From Toxotes chatareus (Eukaryota > Chordata > Actinopteri > Toxotidae): a stretch of DNA of 64,000 bases. The position numbers and the translations under genes were made by a program. Every line of letters starts with the position of its first letter. Positions within the stretch are counted from its first letter, which is position 1. The notes under the pieces were generated by a model. It did no database searches. It was given only the letters and a program-made list of their open reading frames with translations, and was not told the origin of the DNA. Location of the stretch: assembly GCA_016801885.1 (NCBI GenBank), contig CM028890.1:13322001-13386000 (forward strand), written 5' to 3'. Shown here in pieces: positions 11,101 through 19,041 of the stretch.

Positions 11101-12896
11101 CTCGGCTTTTGGCTGGTCTAACCTGACACCTATTGAAACCCCTTTTTAAAACATTAAAAAACTGAGGGAGTTCAATTATAACCTCTCCCCCTTATCTCCT
11201 CTGCCATAACAATTACTCACCTGATGACACTTTTTCGTATTTGTTATTTTTTTAAAAGTTAACTCTTATGTGGTATTTACCAAGAAAGTACAGTACTACT
11301 CGTTCCTGAAAATACAGACGAATGTGGAAGTAAAACTGTGCTGCAACAGCAACACTCCGTCACATCAAGTTCTCAGATCACAAGACTTCCTATCAGCGTC
11401 GGCAGAGGAAAGAAAGGGAACCAGTTAAATCGAATCCCTCTCTGACTCCCTCTCTCTCCTTCTCCTTCCCTCATTTGCCTGGTGTGTATGTGGCTACACT
11501 GCTCCTCTGTGTATTATTGCTTACATGATTTTCCCTCCAAAAAAGTTCCCATGATGCACGGTGGTACTCCAGCCACTGTGTCTGCAGCCACCACATCTGC
11601 CACAAGCGTTCCCTTCGCAACTGCCTCCACCAATCAGGTTTGCACCTCTACCGCCTCAGTCTCACTCACTCTTCCTATCTATCTGTCACTTTAACTACCA
11701 CTCTATCTATCTATCTCTCTATCTATCTATCTATCTATCTCCCTCATCTCTGCCTTTCAATGCACATGGGCAATCTGGGGATGCTTGTGTCTTACAGTGA
11801 GGGATGGGTTGGGTAGAAAGCGGTACTCCCTCTTGTTGGCCTACACCAGAGTCCAACATGTGTTCACACATTATACTTTAACAAGTTTTAAGGCATTTAG
11901 ACATCTTTAGAGGTTAAGACATTTTGTATCCATTTTAACTCTAACCCATATTCTAGTTTTACACATTTCTTAGATCATCTGTCTTTCTGGAGATACGTAC
12001 TGTATTGCATTTAATGTGTGTCCTCATTGTAACCTCGATTTTTGTCCTTTCCCATTTTGAGGACTCTTCCTTATCAAAGTTGACTACCAACGAATACATG
12101 CAATTGGTATGTATGAGGTAGTTCTTTTTTCACATTTTTTAGAGCCATTCGCACAGCTTGTGCAGCAGTCGCTATCTGTGCCCTTTGGTGCTTGGCTTTT
12201 TTTTTTTTTTTTTTTTTCGCTGCTGCTTCCAGCACGTAAAGCTAAGCTTTACCATGTTCCTTGTGTTTAAAAGCTGGACATACTCATTATTAAAGTCAGA
12301 AAGGTTCTAAAATCAGTCTGTAGGGATATTTGTGATACTAGCTGTGTGAAAGGGATTTTGTAAGCAGTTAGCTACATTACACAATTCCATCATACCCAGA
12401 TTTATGAAAGGTTAGGATGAATCATCAAGTTACTTTTCCTGATCCAGAACCAATTTTCTGCATTTTATTGAGGTGTGCAGGTCAACAATATGGAGGACTT
12501 AGGTTTGCATGGGGAAGCCACCTCACTGACAGTTTCCCTCTGCCCCCTCCCTCACCTCTCCCCCTTCCCTTCAGATCCTCCCCTTCCCCTCCCCACTGTC
12601 CAGAAGTGTCTGTTGATCCTTATTGACATGTCTCGTCTGAATGAATTGTGCCAAACTGTAGCCAAATTGCTTTTTTTTTTTTATCTCGCCATCTTCGTCC
12701 TTTTTCAGCAATGAACTCATCTTAATGCGAGAGGATGTGGTTAAAATGTGATGATCTGTGTTTGCTGAGTCGGCCAACATCCACTTTGAGTGTATTTGGT
12801 GCTTCATTTGATCGCTGTCTTTTTTCTCTGCCCCCCCAGATTCCAATAATATCTGCAGATCATCTGAGTAGTCACAAGTACTTGACTCAAATGTAG
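4978..12896 (+). CDS. mbnl1: muscleblind-like splicing regulator 1, 3' part of the coding region (exons joined)
   Basis: Muscleblind proteins bind YGCY motifs in pre-mRNA with CCCH zinc fingers and switch exons during muscle, heart and brain development. They also act on mRNA localisation and stability. Exons seen are 4978-5148, 5377-5601, 7025-7264, 8313-8366, 9581-9734, 10695-10730, 11546-11637 and 12840-12896. They join without a frame break into 342 codons plus TAG when all are used. The first piece carries the end of zinc finger 2. The third carries fingers 3 and 4, spaced CX7CX6CX3H and CX7CX4CX3H. The C-terminus ends HKYLTQM. The linker with MAMLAQQMQLANAMMPG matches MBNL1 and differs from MBNL2 and MBNL3, and the rap2b and kcnab1 neighbours agree. 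The start codon and about 58 N-terminal residues lie outside the window. Family assignment is very secure and the paralogue assignment is good. Confidence 0.95.
5377..5601 (+). CDS. mbnl1: mbnl1 exon: alanine/proline-rich linker between the zinc-finger pairs
   Basis: This exon of 225 nt (75 codons, phase 0 to 0) lies between acceptor ctccag and donor gtaaca. It begins PMFSV and ends RTDRLE, the same borders as the 204-nt alternative exon of mammalian MBNL1. Seven extra codons are here, most in an added alanine run (AAAAVAAAA). Because the length is a multiple of three, skipping keeps the frame. In mammals this exon extends the linker between the two zinc-finger pairs and strengthens RNA binding and splicing activity. 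The short 228-bp intron before it holds nothing else. Confidence 0.94.
5602..7024 (+). other. mbnl1: mbnl1 intron
   Basis: The 1.4-kb AT-rich intron has no exon I can support. A motif near 6543-6556 reads on the minus strand as a CTCF-like core (ACACCAGAGGGCAG). The intron ends with a pyrimidine-rich tract and the acceptor cccag before 7025. Confidence 0.6.
7025..7264 (+). CDS. mbnl1: mbnl1 exon: zinc fingers 3 and 4
   Basis: This exon of 240 nt (80 codons, phase 0 to 0) begins VCREYQRGNCSRGENDC and carries the whole second pair of CCCH fingers. Finger 3 has spacing CX7CX6CX3H and finger 4 (VCMDYIKGRCSREKCKYFH) has CX7CX4CX3H. Between them is the invariant block ADSTMIDTNDNTVT. All zinc ligands are present. 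The exon ends in an alanine run and ATG before the donor gtgagc. Its base composition is richer in G and C than the flanking introns. Confidence 0.97.
8131..8312 (+). promoter_or_regulatory. mbnl1: AG-exclusion zone and YGCY cluster before the 54-nt exon
   Basis: After an AG at 8129-8130 there is no further AG until the acceptor at 8311-8312, an exclusion of 180 nt. A T-rich tract at about 8166-8195 lies more than 110 nt from the exon. Such a layout points to a distant branch point. About ten YGCY motifs (TGCT, TGCC, CGCT), the binding sites of muscleblind itself, lie between 8208 and 8305. In mammals MBNL1 represses its own 54-nt exon through the conserved intron here, so this segment is very probably the autoregulatory element. 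Confidence 0.82.
8313..8366 (+). CDS. mbnl1: mbnl1 54-nt autoregulated cassette exon (nuclear localisation)
   Basis: The exon is exactly 54 nt, phase 0 to 0, and encodes TQSAVKSLKRPLDATFDL. This matches the mammalian alternative exon residue for residue except Asp for Glu. The donor GTACTA is weak, as expected of a regulated exon. Inclusion adds part of a nuclear localisation signal (KRPL). Skipping favours cytoplasmic protein, and in myotonic dystrophy the exon is included too often. The upstream exclusion zone is described separately. Confidence 0.95.
8367..9580 (+). other. mbnl1: mbnl1 intron
   Basis: The 1.2-kb intron has no recognised exon. Its first 130 bases may belong to the conserved block around the 54-nt exon. 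It ends with a long pyrimidine tract (9440-9580, with a T run at about 9527-9540) and the acceptor gggcag. Confidence 0.55.
9581..9734 (+). CDS. mbnl1: mbnl1 exon: LPKR-ALEK and QYQQALANMQ segment
   Basis: This exon of 154 nt enters in phase 0 and leaves after the first base of a codon (TCA G, donor gtatgg). It encodes GIAPSVMAPLPKR, then ALEKANGASAVFNTG and QYQQALANMQFQQQAAFLPS, all conserved in MBNL1. The LPKR stretch contributes to nuclear localisation together with the 54-nt exon. The open G at the end can join either the 36-nt exon (giving Gly) or the 92-nt exon directly (giving Val). Confidence 0.95.
10695..10730 (+). CDS. mbnl1: mbnl1 36-nt cassette exon
   Basis: The exon is exactly 36 nt between acceptor ggcag and donor gtaggt. 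With the G carried over from 9734 it encodes GSILCMTPAASV, against GSILCMTPATSV in mammalian MBNL1. It enters and leaves in the same phase, so it can be skipped without changing the frame, and it is alternatively spliced in mammals. The 964-bp intron in front of it holds nothing else that I recognise. Confidence 0.93.
11546..11637 (+). CDS. mbnl1: mbnl1 92-nt exon: MMHGGTPATVSAATTSATSVPF segment
   Basis: The exon runs from TT (completing Val with the preceding G) to CAG before the donor gtttgc and encodes MMHGGTPATVSAATTSA followed by TSVPFATASTNQ. The mammalian counterpart is 95 nt. Here one codon is missing in the alanine/threonine stretch, so the phase is unchanged. The acceptor is odd: six A residues stand directly before the AG (ccaaaaaag), so the pyrimidine tract ends seven bases short of the junction. 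The start is fixed by frame and homology. Confidence 0.9.
11638..12061 (+). other. mbnl1: mbnl1 intron with CTAT repeat
   Basis: The intron contains a CTAT tetranucleotide microsatellite at about 11700-11741. It ends in a pyrimidine-rich tract that precedes the possible 45-nt exon at 12062. Confidence 0.6.
12062..12106 (+). CDS. mbnl1: possible mbnl1 45-nt cassette exon
   Basis: An open, in-frame segment of 45 nt lies between an acceptor-like tract (tcctttcccattttgag) and a good donor (gtatgt). It would encode DSSLSKLTTNEYMQL. It enters and leaves in phase 0, exactly between the 92-nt exon and the last exon, so inclusion would add 15 residues before IPIIS. I do not firmly recall this peptide from a mammalian isoform, so the call rests on frame, splice signals and the non-random peptide. 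RNA data would settle it. Confidence 0.45.
12107..12839 (+). other. mbnl1: mbnl1 last intron
   Basis: The intron contains a T run at about 12199-12218, a C/T-rich block at 12535-12600 and, at its end, a strong pyrimidine tract with the acceptor before 12840. A segment at 12481-12530 is preceded by gtgcag, but it has no recognisable peptide and no donor that keeps the frame. Confidence 0.5.
12840..12896 (+). CDS. mbnl1: mbnl1 terminal coding exon
   Basis: After the acceptor cccccccag the exon encodes IPIISADHLSSHKYLTQM and the stop TAG at 12894-12896. The mammalian C-terminus is IPIISAEHLTSHKYVTQM. Phase 0 entry matches the phase 0 exit of the 92-nt exon and of the possible 45-nt exon. Confidence 0.94.
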   Translation: MPIISADHLSSHKYLTQM

Positions 12897-15628
12897 TTCC
12901 TCTCAAGAACAGTGAGTTCCTATTTCAATCCTCACATTCTCTCTATCGTTCATTACAAAGTTTATTTATTTTGTATGAATCATTTTAGCCGTGGTTTGAG
13001 ACTTGACCTTGTGTGAACATAAAGTACAGCTACAACAATTTTCTTTCTGTCTCCTTTAGCAGACAAACTTACAGACTGTTAATGCAGAAACATGAGGGTT
13101 TTTGTTTGTTTTTTTTTTTTCAAGTGAAATCCGTTATGTCTTACAGATCAAATGAATGTGTGCTGGCACCGTCCAAGCCAAAAGAGTTCAGCCTTTATGT
13201 ACATAACCTTCAGAATGTCAAGCAATGAGACAAGGAGGGTCTGCCATCTCTTAGCCGGTCCACAACAATGGTCTCATCACACACGTAAACATCAAGGGTG
13301 CAACACATGATCTGTGCCATCTTCCCACATATCAATGTCAAGAAGAATTGGTTGTCAAATTCAACGTCCAGCCGAGAGAAGAGGACACCTGGGTGCCGGG
13401 GTCAGAGTGTCTCCCCTCTGTGGGAAACGTTCACATTACACCTCTGTGTCCGACTGAATCATATCACTCAGTTTGTTCTAATTATTAGCATTACTGCACG
13501 CACAGAGGGTCAAGAGCGTGGTTGCATGAGGCAACATCCAGTGCTGGTACGTTAGTAGACCAAGATTTTTCTTTCCTTTTTTTATTTGTTCTGCTTTATT
13601 TTGTTTAATTGATAGCCATATTTCATAGTTTACACGTAAAATGCAAACATGCACCTTGAATCTGAAATCTGAATTCTGAAAGGCACAATGATTTTAACAG
13701 GAATTTTTTTTTTTTTTTTCGCCAAAAGAATTAGGCATGTACAGTATTGTGTTTTTACGGCTACTAGTGAAACTAGATGTTGAAATGAGGGTCTTGGACA
13801 TATGAATGTTCTGGGTAAACCAACATACCTGTGTACCTTGAAAGCACAGCCAGGCTAGCTTTTTCTCACCTTGTCATGTGCCATCAAGGCCATACAGCTA
13901 AAACCAGAGTGTTATCTCAGCAGTGTTATTTGTTTACCGAAGGTAAAAGTTTTGTATGGCTCTTTTTGTATTGTTTCGTTTTCAGAATCTCCATTACGAG
14001 TGTTTTGGGTTTTTTTTTTTAACTTTAATCTAATTAATCAGTTTTAGACGTGGATTTTTCACCTTTTTTCAGTTTCTTTTCTTTTAAAATCAAAAATGGA
14101 GGGTTTTTCTAAAGTTTGTCATACCTCTTTTCATAGACTGGTGTTGTTTTTGTTTATTAGGATTAAGCTGTTGCTAAAGTCCATTGACTCTAAAGCCTGG
14201 TGAAGTAGAGTGTGTAGCTTCAATTGACATTGTGTCACCTTGCTCCCCCGCTTTAAAAGAGGGGCGACTCTAAAACTGTGTCTCCAAGAAGCACTGTTGA
14301 GCCATGTGTTGATGGGAATTTAAAACAACAGACCCAAAGGTCTATTAGGTCATTTAAACCACATGTGCACTTGAACAATTTTTCTGTCTGATCACCCTGT
14401 TTTAATTTCACATCCCATCGTAAGTGAACTCTCGTTTTAGTGGAAATACAACACATTATATGATTCTGACTTGTATTTCCAGCAAAACATGGAGGTTCAC
14501 ATTCACTTGTAGACCTGACTATGGAAACCAAAGCACAGTTTTTCTCTCAATCGTATTCACAAAGGGTTTATAGAAGCATCTCTCCAGAGGCTTAAACAAT
14601 TAAGGAAACATGTTTATCGTCTTTCATTCATCTGTCTGTTTTACGATCACTTCCTTTTCTGTTTTCACAGAGGCGTGTAGTGTGTCTTTACCGATTGTAA
14701 TGTACCTGACAAAGCCTTAGATTACAATTAATGGGTCCCAGCCCAATCAAATGTACTTTCAATCACCATGCAGGTAAAGAACACCAATGATGTTTTATAG
14801 TTCTCTCACATGGCGCTTATGATATTTTTTTTTGTTCATTCTCTCTATGTAAAAGTAACAATTACTCTCTTAAATTTTCATTGAACCTATGTGTTATGTA
14901 CTACTTAAGATTTGAATCTATTTGAGGTATGTAGTTGTAGATTTTTTTTTTTTTTTGCCTTACTATATATTACTTGACAACATTGATATAGCCGTTGTAG
15001 ATTTTGAGGTAGTATGACATTCATAACTTTTTCAAACCATATAAATGATAATGTGTTGCGTCAGTTTTAAATAGTCACTTCATTCATATAGCTGGACGTC
15101 TTTTTCAGTTGATGTTACATTATCACTTAATTTTGTTGATGAAAGACTTTTTTGATACAAGGAATGAGATCAATTAATTTGCTGCCACTGCAGCATCTCT
15201 GAGTATATATATATATATAAAAAAAAAACAAAAAAACTAATGTTTTAACCAACTTAAATTTTCCTTGTAACGTCAAGATCATGTTTGAAAATATATTGTA
15301 TTGAGATATAGATTGTCCATGTTTTAGAGTAAAAATTATTTTCTACTGTATCCATTTCAAAAAGATATGTACTTTTGTTTGAATATTTCTTAAGTTTGCC
15401 CTGAATGTCAGGCCAAAACGAGCAGTGAGATTTGACGGGTGTTTGGATGTTTGGTTGATAGTGAGATTAGGAGCGAGAAAGAAAGCAAAGACTTTTCCAG
15501 ACCGGAGAAGTCTGAAATGCTGCAGATGATGAGTTCTAACCTAAGGGACGAAGGTTGACTTTTTGCACTTCTGTATATAGTCAAATGAACAGAGAAAAAA
15601 ATGTGTATCATATTGAGATATTATTTTG

Positions 15629-15634
15629 AATAAA
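15629..15634 (+). terminator. mbnl1: possible proximal polyadenylation signal of mbnl1
   Basis: AATAAA occurs within an AT-rich block. It could serve a shorter transcript, but no clear GT-rich element follows closely. Confidence 0.35.
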
Positions 15635-16692
15635 AAAATATCTATAATTATAAGGAATTTTGTTAGGTTAATTTAAATTCTTAAATTAGAAGACCAGCTA
15701 AAAAAAATTGCTTGCAAAGAAGGGCACTAGTTTCTTGGCCAATGCATTCAGAGAAAGCTATGCGCTTTTTGTCTTATTTTATCAGTGGCTAGTATTGCCA
15801 GGGAATGTCGTAGGGGAGTAGATATCCCCATGTCATGCTAACTTCACCCCTCTCATAGAATGACACATCCAGTGATGTCCATATATCATTTGTTGGACTT
15901 GGTAATGCAGTATTGCTGCTCCCATGGTACAGTCAATACATAAAACTATCAAAAAATTGTATTCTATTATAGTTTGATTTGACTGCATGTAAAAGTACAA
16001 ACATGTAAACAAAAGAAACTGCATAGTTACAGTATGTAAGGAAAGTTAACACATTCAGACTACAGAATACACAGTAATATGTTTTTGTTTTGTTTTTTCA
16101 AATTACACATACAGTAGATAACATCCACACTGGGGAGAAATAATACTTCAAAAACAAGTCATCTTACTCTTGCGTGATAAAACATTTTTCCAAGCAAACA
16201 TGTTATTTAAAGAATGATTAAAAAAAAAAATATTAGCACTCATCCACCCCAGATATTTTCTCATAGCCATATAATTACAGCCGACACTGACTCACGGGAC
16301 GTTGTTCCTGCTATCATATCTGTGCACTCAGCAGGTGAAGGCTCACCACACCAAATGCTTATTTGGCAAATTAGTCTTTGAAATGAATGTAACAGTCGCC
16401 AGTCAGCGTCAGCATGTTCCTGACATGAGGCTGCTGTGTAGGCGCCACAGAACCAAAGCACCATTTTCTCCAAAATCTGATGTTCAGTCTCCAGGCTGGA
16501 ACCAAGGTTTCTCTTCCCTGCTGGGGGGCACATGTACGCTTTGACTGCTTTTTACTTGTATGTGCAGCCATCGATTACGTATTTGCTAACAGTTGCCACA
16601 CAATAATGTACTATTCTGTCTTCAGATTTGTTTATGCACATTTTATTGTTGCCATAATTGACTCTTGCTGTATGGATGAAAAAAAAAATCTG

Positions 16693-16698
16693 AATAAA
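16693..16698 (+). terminator. mbnl1: likely distal polyadenylation signal of mbnl1
   Basis: AATAAA is followed within 20-60 bases by T- and GT-rich sequence (gtggtctctgtctctgtgtg), the usual downstream element. It closes the long AT-rich 3' UTR, and the next gene begins less than 2 kb later. Confidence 0.6.
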
Positions 16699-17715
16699 AC
16701 AATATTTGATTTGCTCATGCAACAGTTATGTGGTCTCTGTCTCTGTGTGTACTGGATGTGTACGTATATTTAACACATACTACTACTCAGTTAATACCTT
16801 AAAGGTAAGATAGTCATGTGAAATTCAACTTAATGGTCATTAACACATAAACATGGATGCAGTGTTACTGGAAAACCCACCATGGAAGTATTTATCTCCC
16901 ATGTTGTTTTGGCCTGGTTCCCGTGAGAAGGGGAAAATATGTTCAATATTGTTTCTGAACATCAACCTCATGAACAGCCATCGTGATCTTGAGAGTACAG
17001 TGTCAGAAAGACTGGAGCAGCTCCACAGACACCAACACATGACAGATGTGCACAGTTAAACTGATTGTGCTCAGGGCAATTTTCATGAGATTGTATGCAT
17101 TATCTAGGTCAGAACTGATTATCCAAAAAAAAAAGTTAGATGAAGCCCATATGAACTCACTACATGCTTTCCATTGTACTGCCTATGAACATGTAATGCG
17201 ATGACATGAGGGGTCTTATTTCCCCCTTTTTCCCTCTCTTGCAGAGAGCATATGAGCTTCAGAAGCTATTTGTATGTAATGCACACAGTGACTTGGTTGA
17301 CTCATTCCAAAATTGAAAACACAAGACCCTGCTCCCAATCCCAAACTGACATGTTTTCTAATGCAAGGACAAACTTACACTGTTCATATTTTGATACTTT
17401 ACCAAAACATGATGCAATTGTCATTGACAATCATCCACACTACACAACAGTATATAAATCAGATCAAATTTGCTCCAACCGAACCAACTACAACAGAAAA
17501 GTATGTAAACATTAATGCATCAGTAATAATAATCCAGTTATAAATGATATAGTGGAACAATACACACAGCTGTTATTTTACTTCATTATGAGTACTACTT
17601 TTCATACTTACAGATATATTTAATGCTACTATTACAACTCATGTCAAGGATCTGAGTACGTCCTCCACCACCATGGCTGGATTCCCCCTCCTAACCTCTT
17701 AGAGGACCCCTGGGC

Positions 17716-17762
<47 letters not shown>
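17716..17762. repeat. (AAT)n microsatellite
   Basis: About 15 perfect trinucleotide copies lie upstream of rap2b. Confidence 0.97.
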
Positions 17763-17946
17763 GCATTGCAGCCTCAAAGCATCACCTGCAATGGAAGAAT
17801 ATCTCCTTGCCCATGTGTGTAAAGTAAGCTGGTATATGTAAATTGGTTAACGGCTTAATGAACGACCCCATTAACATGCTTATGTATACTTATGATTACA
17901 GGGATGATGGTGGGCGGCTTAAGAGCCTCTTGTTGGCAGCAAAGAG

Positions 17947-17947
<1 letters not shown>

Positions 17948-17982
<35 letters not shown>

Positions 17983-17988
17983 TGTGTG
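17948..17988. repeat. (TG)n microsatellite
   Basis: About 20 TG units with one TT interruption lie at the edge of the rap2b CpG-rich region. Confidence 0.95.
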
Positions 17989-17989
17989 A

Positions 17990-18492
17990 GGGCAGGGGTC
18001 ATGCAGACCGGGCCACAGACGGCTCTGCAGCCCGCGGTCATCTGATCGCTCTGACCGCTTCGGCTTCGGGTGACGGCTCCTTTAAGAAAACGGAACTGAG
18101 CCTCGGCTTTTGACGCGCTGAGGATGTGGGCAGGAAACGCCATGCAAGAAGAGAGAGGAGAGAGGCGATCACGCTTCCCAGCGCCGTTGCACAATACAGC
18201 GCGATCAAAATGTGCTTGAGTTCGCCACGCTAATGTCCAGGAGCGGTCGTTCTCCTCGGATCTGTGCTCCGCGGCCGTCACAGCGCAGCCTGGGAGGATC
18301 TGCCGGCGTGGGATTCGAGTCCTATCCGAGCGAGAGGGCAGCGTTCCCAGTCTGCTCGGTTTGAAAACATCGGAGCTGGTCAGCGGGTGGGAGAGAAGAG
18401 GCTTCGTCGCGGAAAAAAAAAAAAAAAAAGGAGGTGTCTGCCTTTTCTTTCCCCCTCATCTCCCCACCCACCCGGCCAACCACCCCCCAGCC
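17990..18492 (+). promoter_or_regulatory. rap2b: rap2b CpG-rich promoter and 5' UTR
   Basis: The base composition changes from AT-rich to rich in G, C and CpG and stays so into the coding exon. No consensus TATA box is evident, as is usual for CpG promoters. The segment just before the start codon is an A run (about 18412-18429) followed by a C-rich tract. The start context gccATGa has G at -3. Where transcription starts cannot be read from the sequence. Confidence 0.6.
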
Positions 18493-19041
18493 ATGAGGGA
18501 GTACAAAGTGGTTGTTTTGGGGTCGGGCGGAGTCGGCAAATCCGCGCTGACGGTCCAATTCGTGACGGGCTCCTTCATCGAGAAGTACGACCCCACGATA
18601 GAGGATTTCTACAGGAAGGAGATCGAGGTGGACTCGTCCCCGTCGGTGCTGGAGATCCTGGACACGGCGGGGACCGAGCAGTTCGCCTCCATGCGAGACC
18701 TGTACATCAAGAACGGGCAGGGCTTCATTCTGGTGTACAGCTTGGTCAACCAGCAGAGCTTCCAGGACATCAAGCCGATGAGAGACCAGATCATCCGGGT
18801 GAAGAGGTACGAAAGGGTGCCCATGATCCTGGTGGGAAACAAGGTGGACCTGGAGGGCGAGAGAGAGGTGTCTTCCGGGGAAGGCAAGGCGCTGGCCCAG
18901 GACTGGAACTGCCCGTTTATGGAAACTTCAGCCAAAAATAAAGGATCAGTCGACGAACTGTTTGCAGAGATAGTCAGACAGATGAACTATTCAGCTGTTC
19001 CCAGTGGTGGCGACAAGTGCTGTTCATGTGTCCTGCTCTAA
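18493..19041 (+). CDS. rap2b: Rap2b small GTPase (single exon)
   Basis: This Ras-family GTPase cycles between GDP and GTP at membranes and signals to MAP4K/TNIK-type kinases and PLC-epsilon in adhesion and cytoskeletal control. It has 182 residues. The P-loop GSGGVGKS is at 10-17 and the effector loop YDPTIEDFYRKEI at 32-44, with the Rap2-type Phe39. DTAGTEQ at 57-63 has Thr61 in place of the usual Ras Gln. NKVD is at 116-119 and ETSAK at 143-147. The C-terminus CCSCVLL has Cys176 and Cys177 for palmitoylation and the CVLL box for geranylgeranylation. GSFIEKYDP and KRYERVPMILVGNKVDLEGEREVS match RAP2B rather than RAP2A (GTFIE, YEKVPV). One residue is missing before the CAAX cysteine compared with human. 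Upstream in-frame codons exist, but the MREYK start is fixed by the family. The gene has no introns, like mammalian RAP2B. Confidence 0.97.
   Translation: MREYKVVVLGSGGVGKSALTVQFVTGSFIEKYDPTIEDFYRKEIEVDSSPSVLEILDTAGTEQFASMRDLYIKNGQGFILVYSLVNQQSFQDIKPMRDQIIRVKRYERVPMILVGNKVDLEGEREVSSGEGKALAQDWNCPFMETSAKNKGSVDELFAEIVRQMNYSAVPSGGDKCCSCVLL

Larger units (their letters stand above)
12897..16720 (+). other. mbnl1: mbnl1 3' untranslated region
   Basis: About 3.8 kb of AT-rich sequence without plausible coding frames follows the stop and ends at the polyadenylation signal near 16693. It includes several T runs (about 13108, 13706, 14003, 14941), a TA run at about 15203-15220, and a Pumilio-type motif TGTATATA at 15572-15579. 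MBNL1 transcripts in other vertebrates also have very long 3' UTRs. The exact end is inferred. Confidence 0.7.
16721..17990. other. intergenic mbnl1-rap2b
   Basis: The gap of about 1.3 kb between the likely mbnl1 end and the CpG-rich start of rap2b has no coding frame I can support. It includes the AAT and TG microsatellites listed separately. Human P2RY1, which sits between MBNL1 and RAP2B, is not here. Confidence 0.7.

Noticed and set aside
12475..12530. Segment after gtgcag reading VNNMEDLGLHGEATSLT
   Set aside because: There is an acceptor-like AG but no donor that would keep the reading frame to the last exon, and I do not recognise the peptide as an MBNL isoform.
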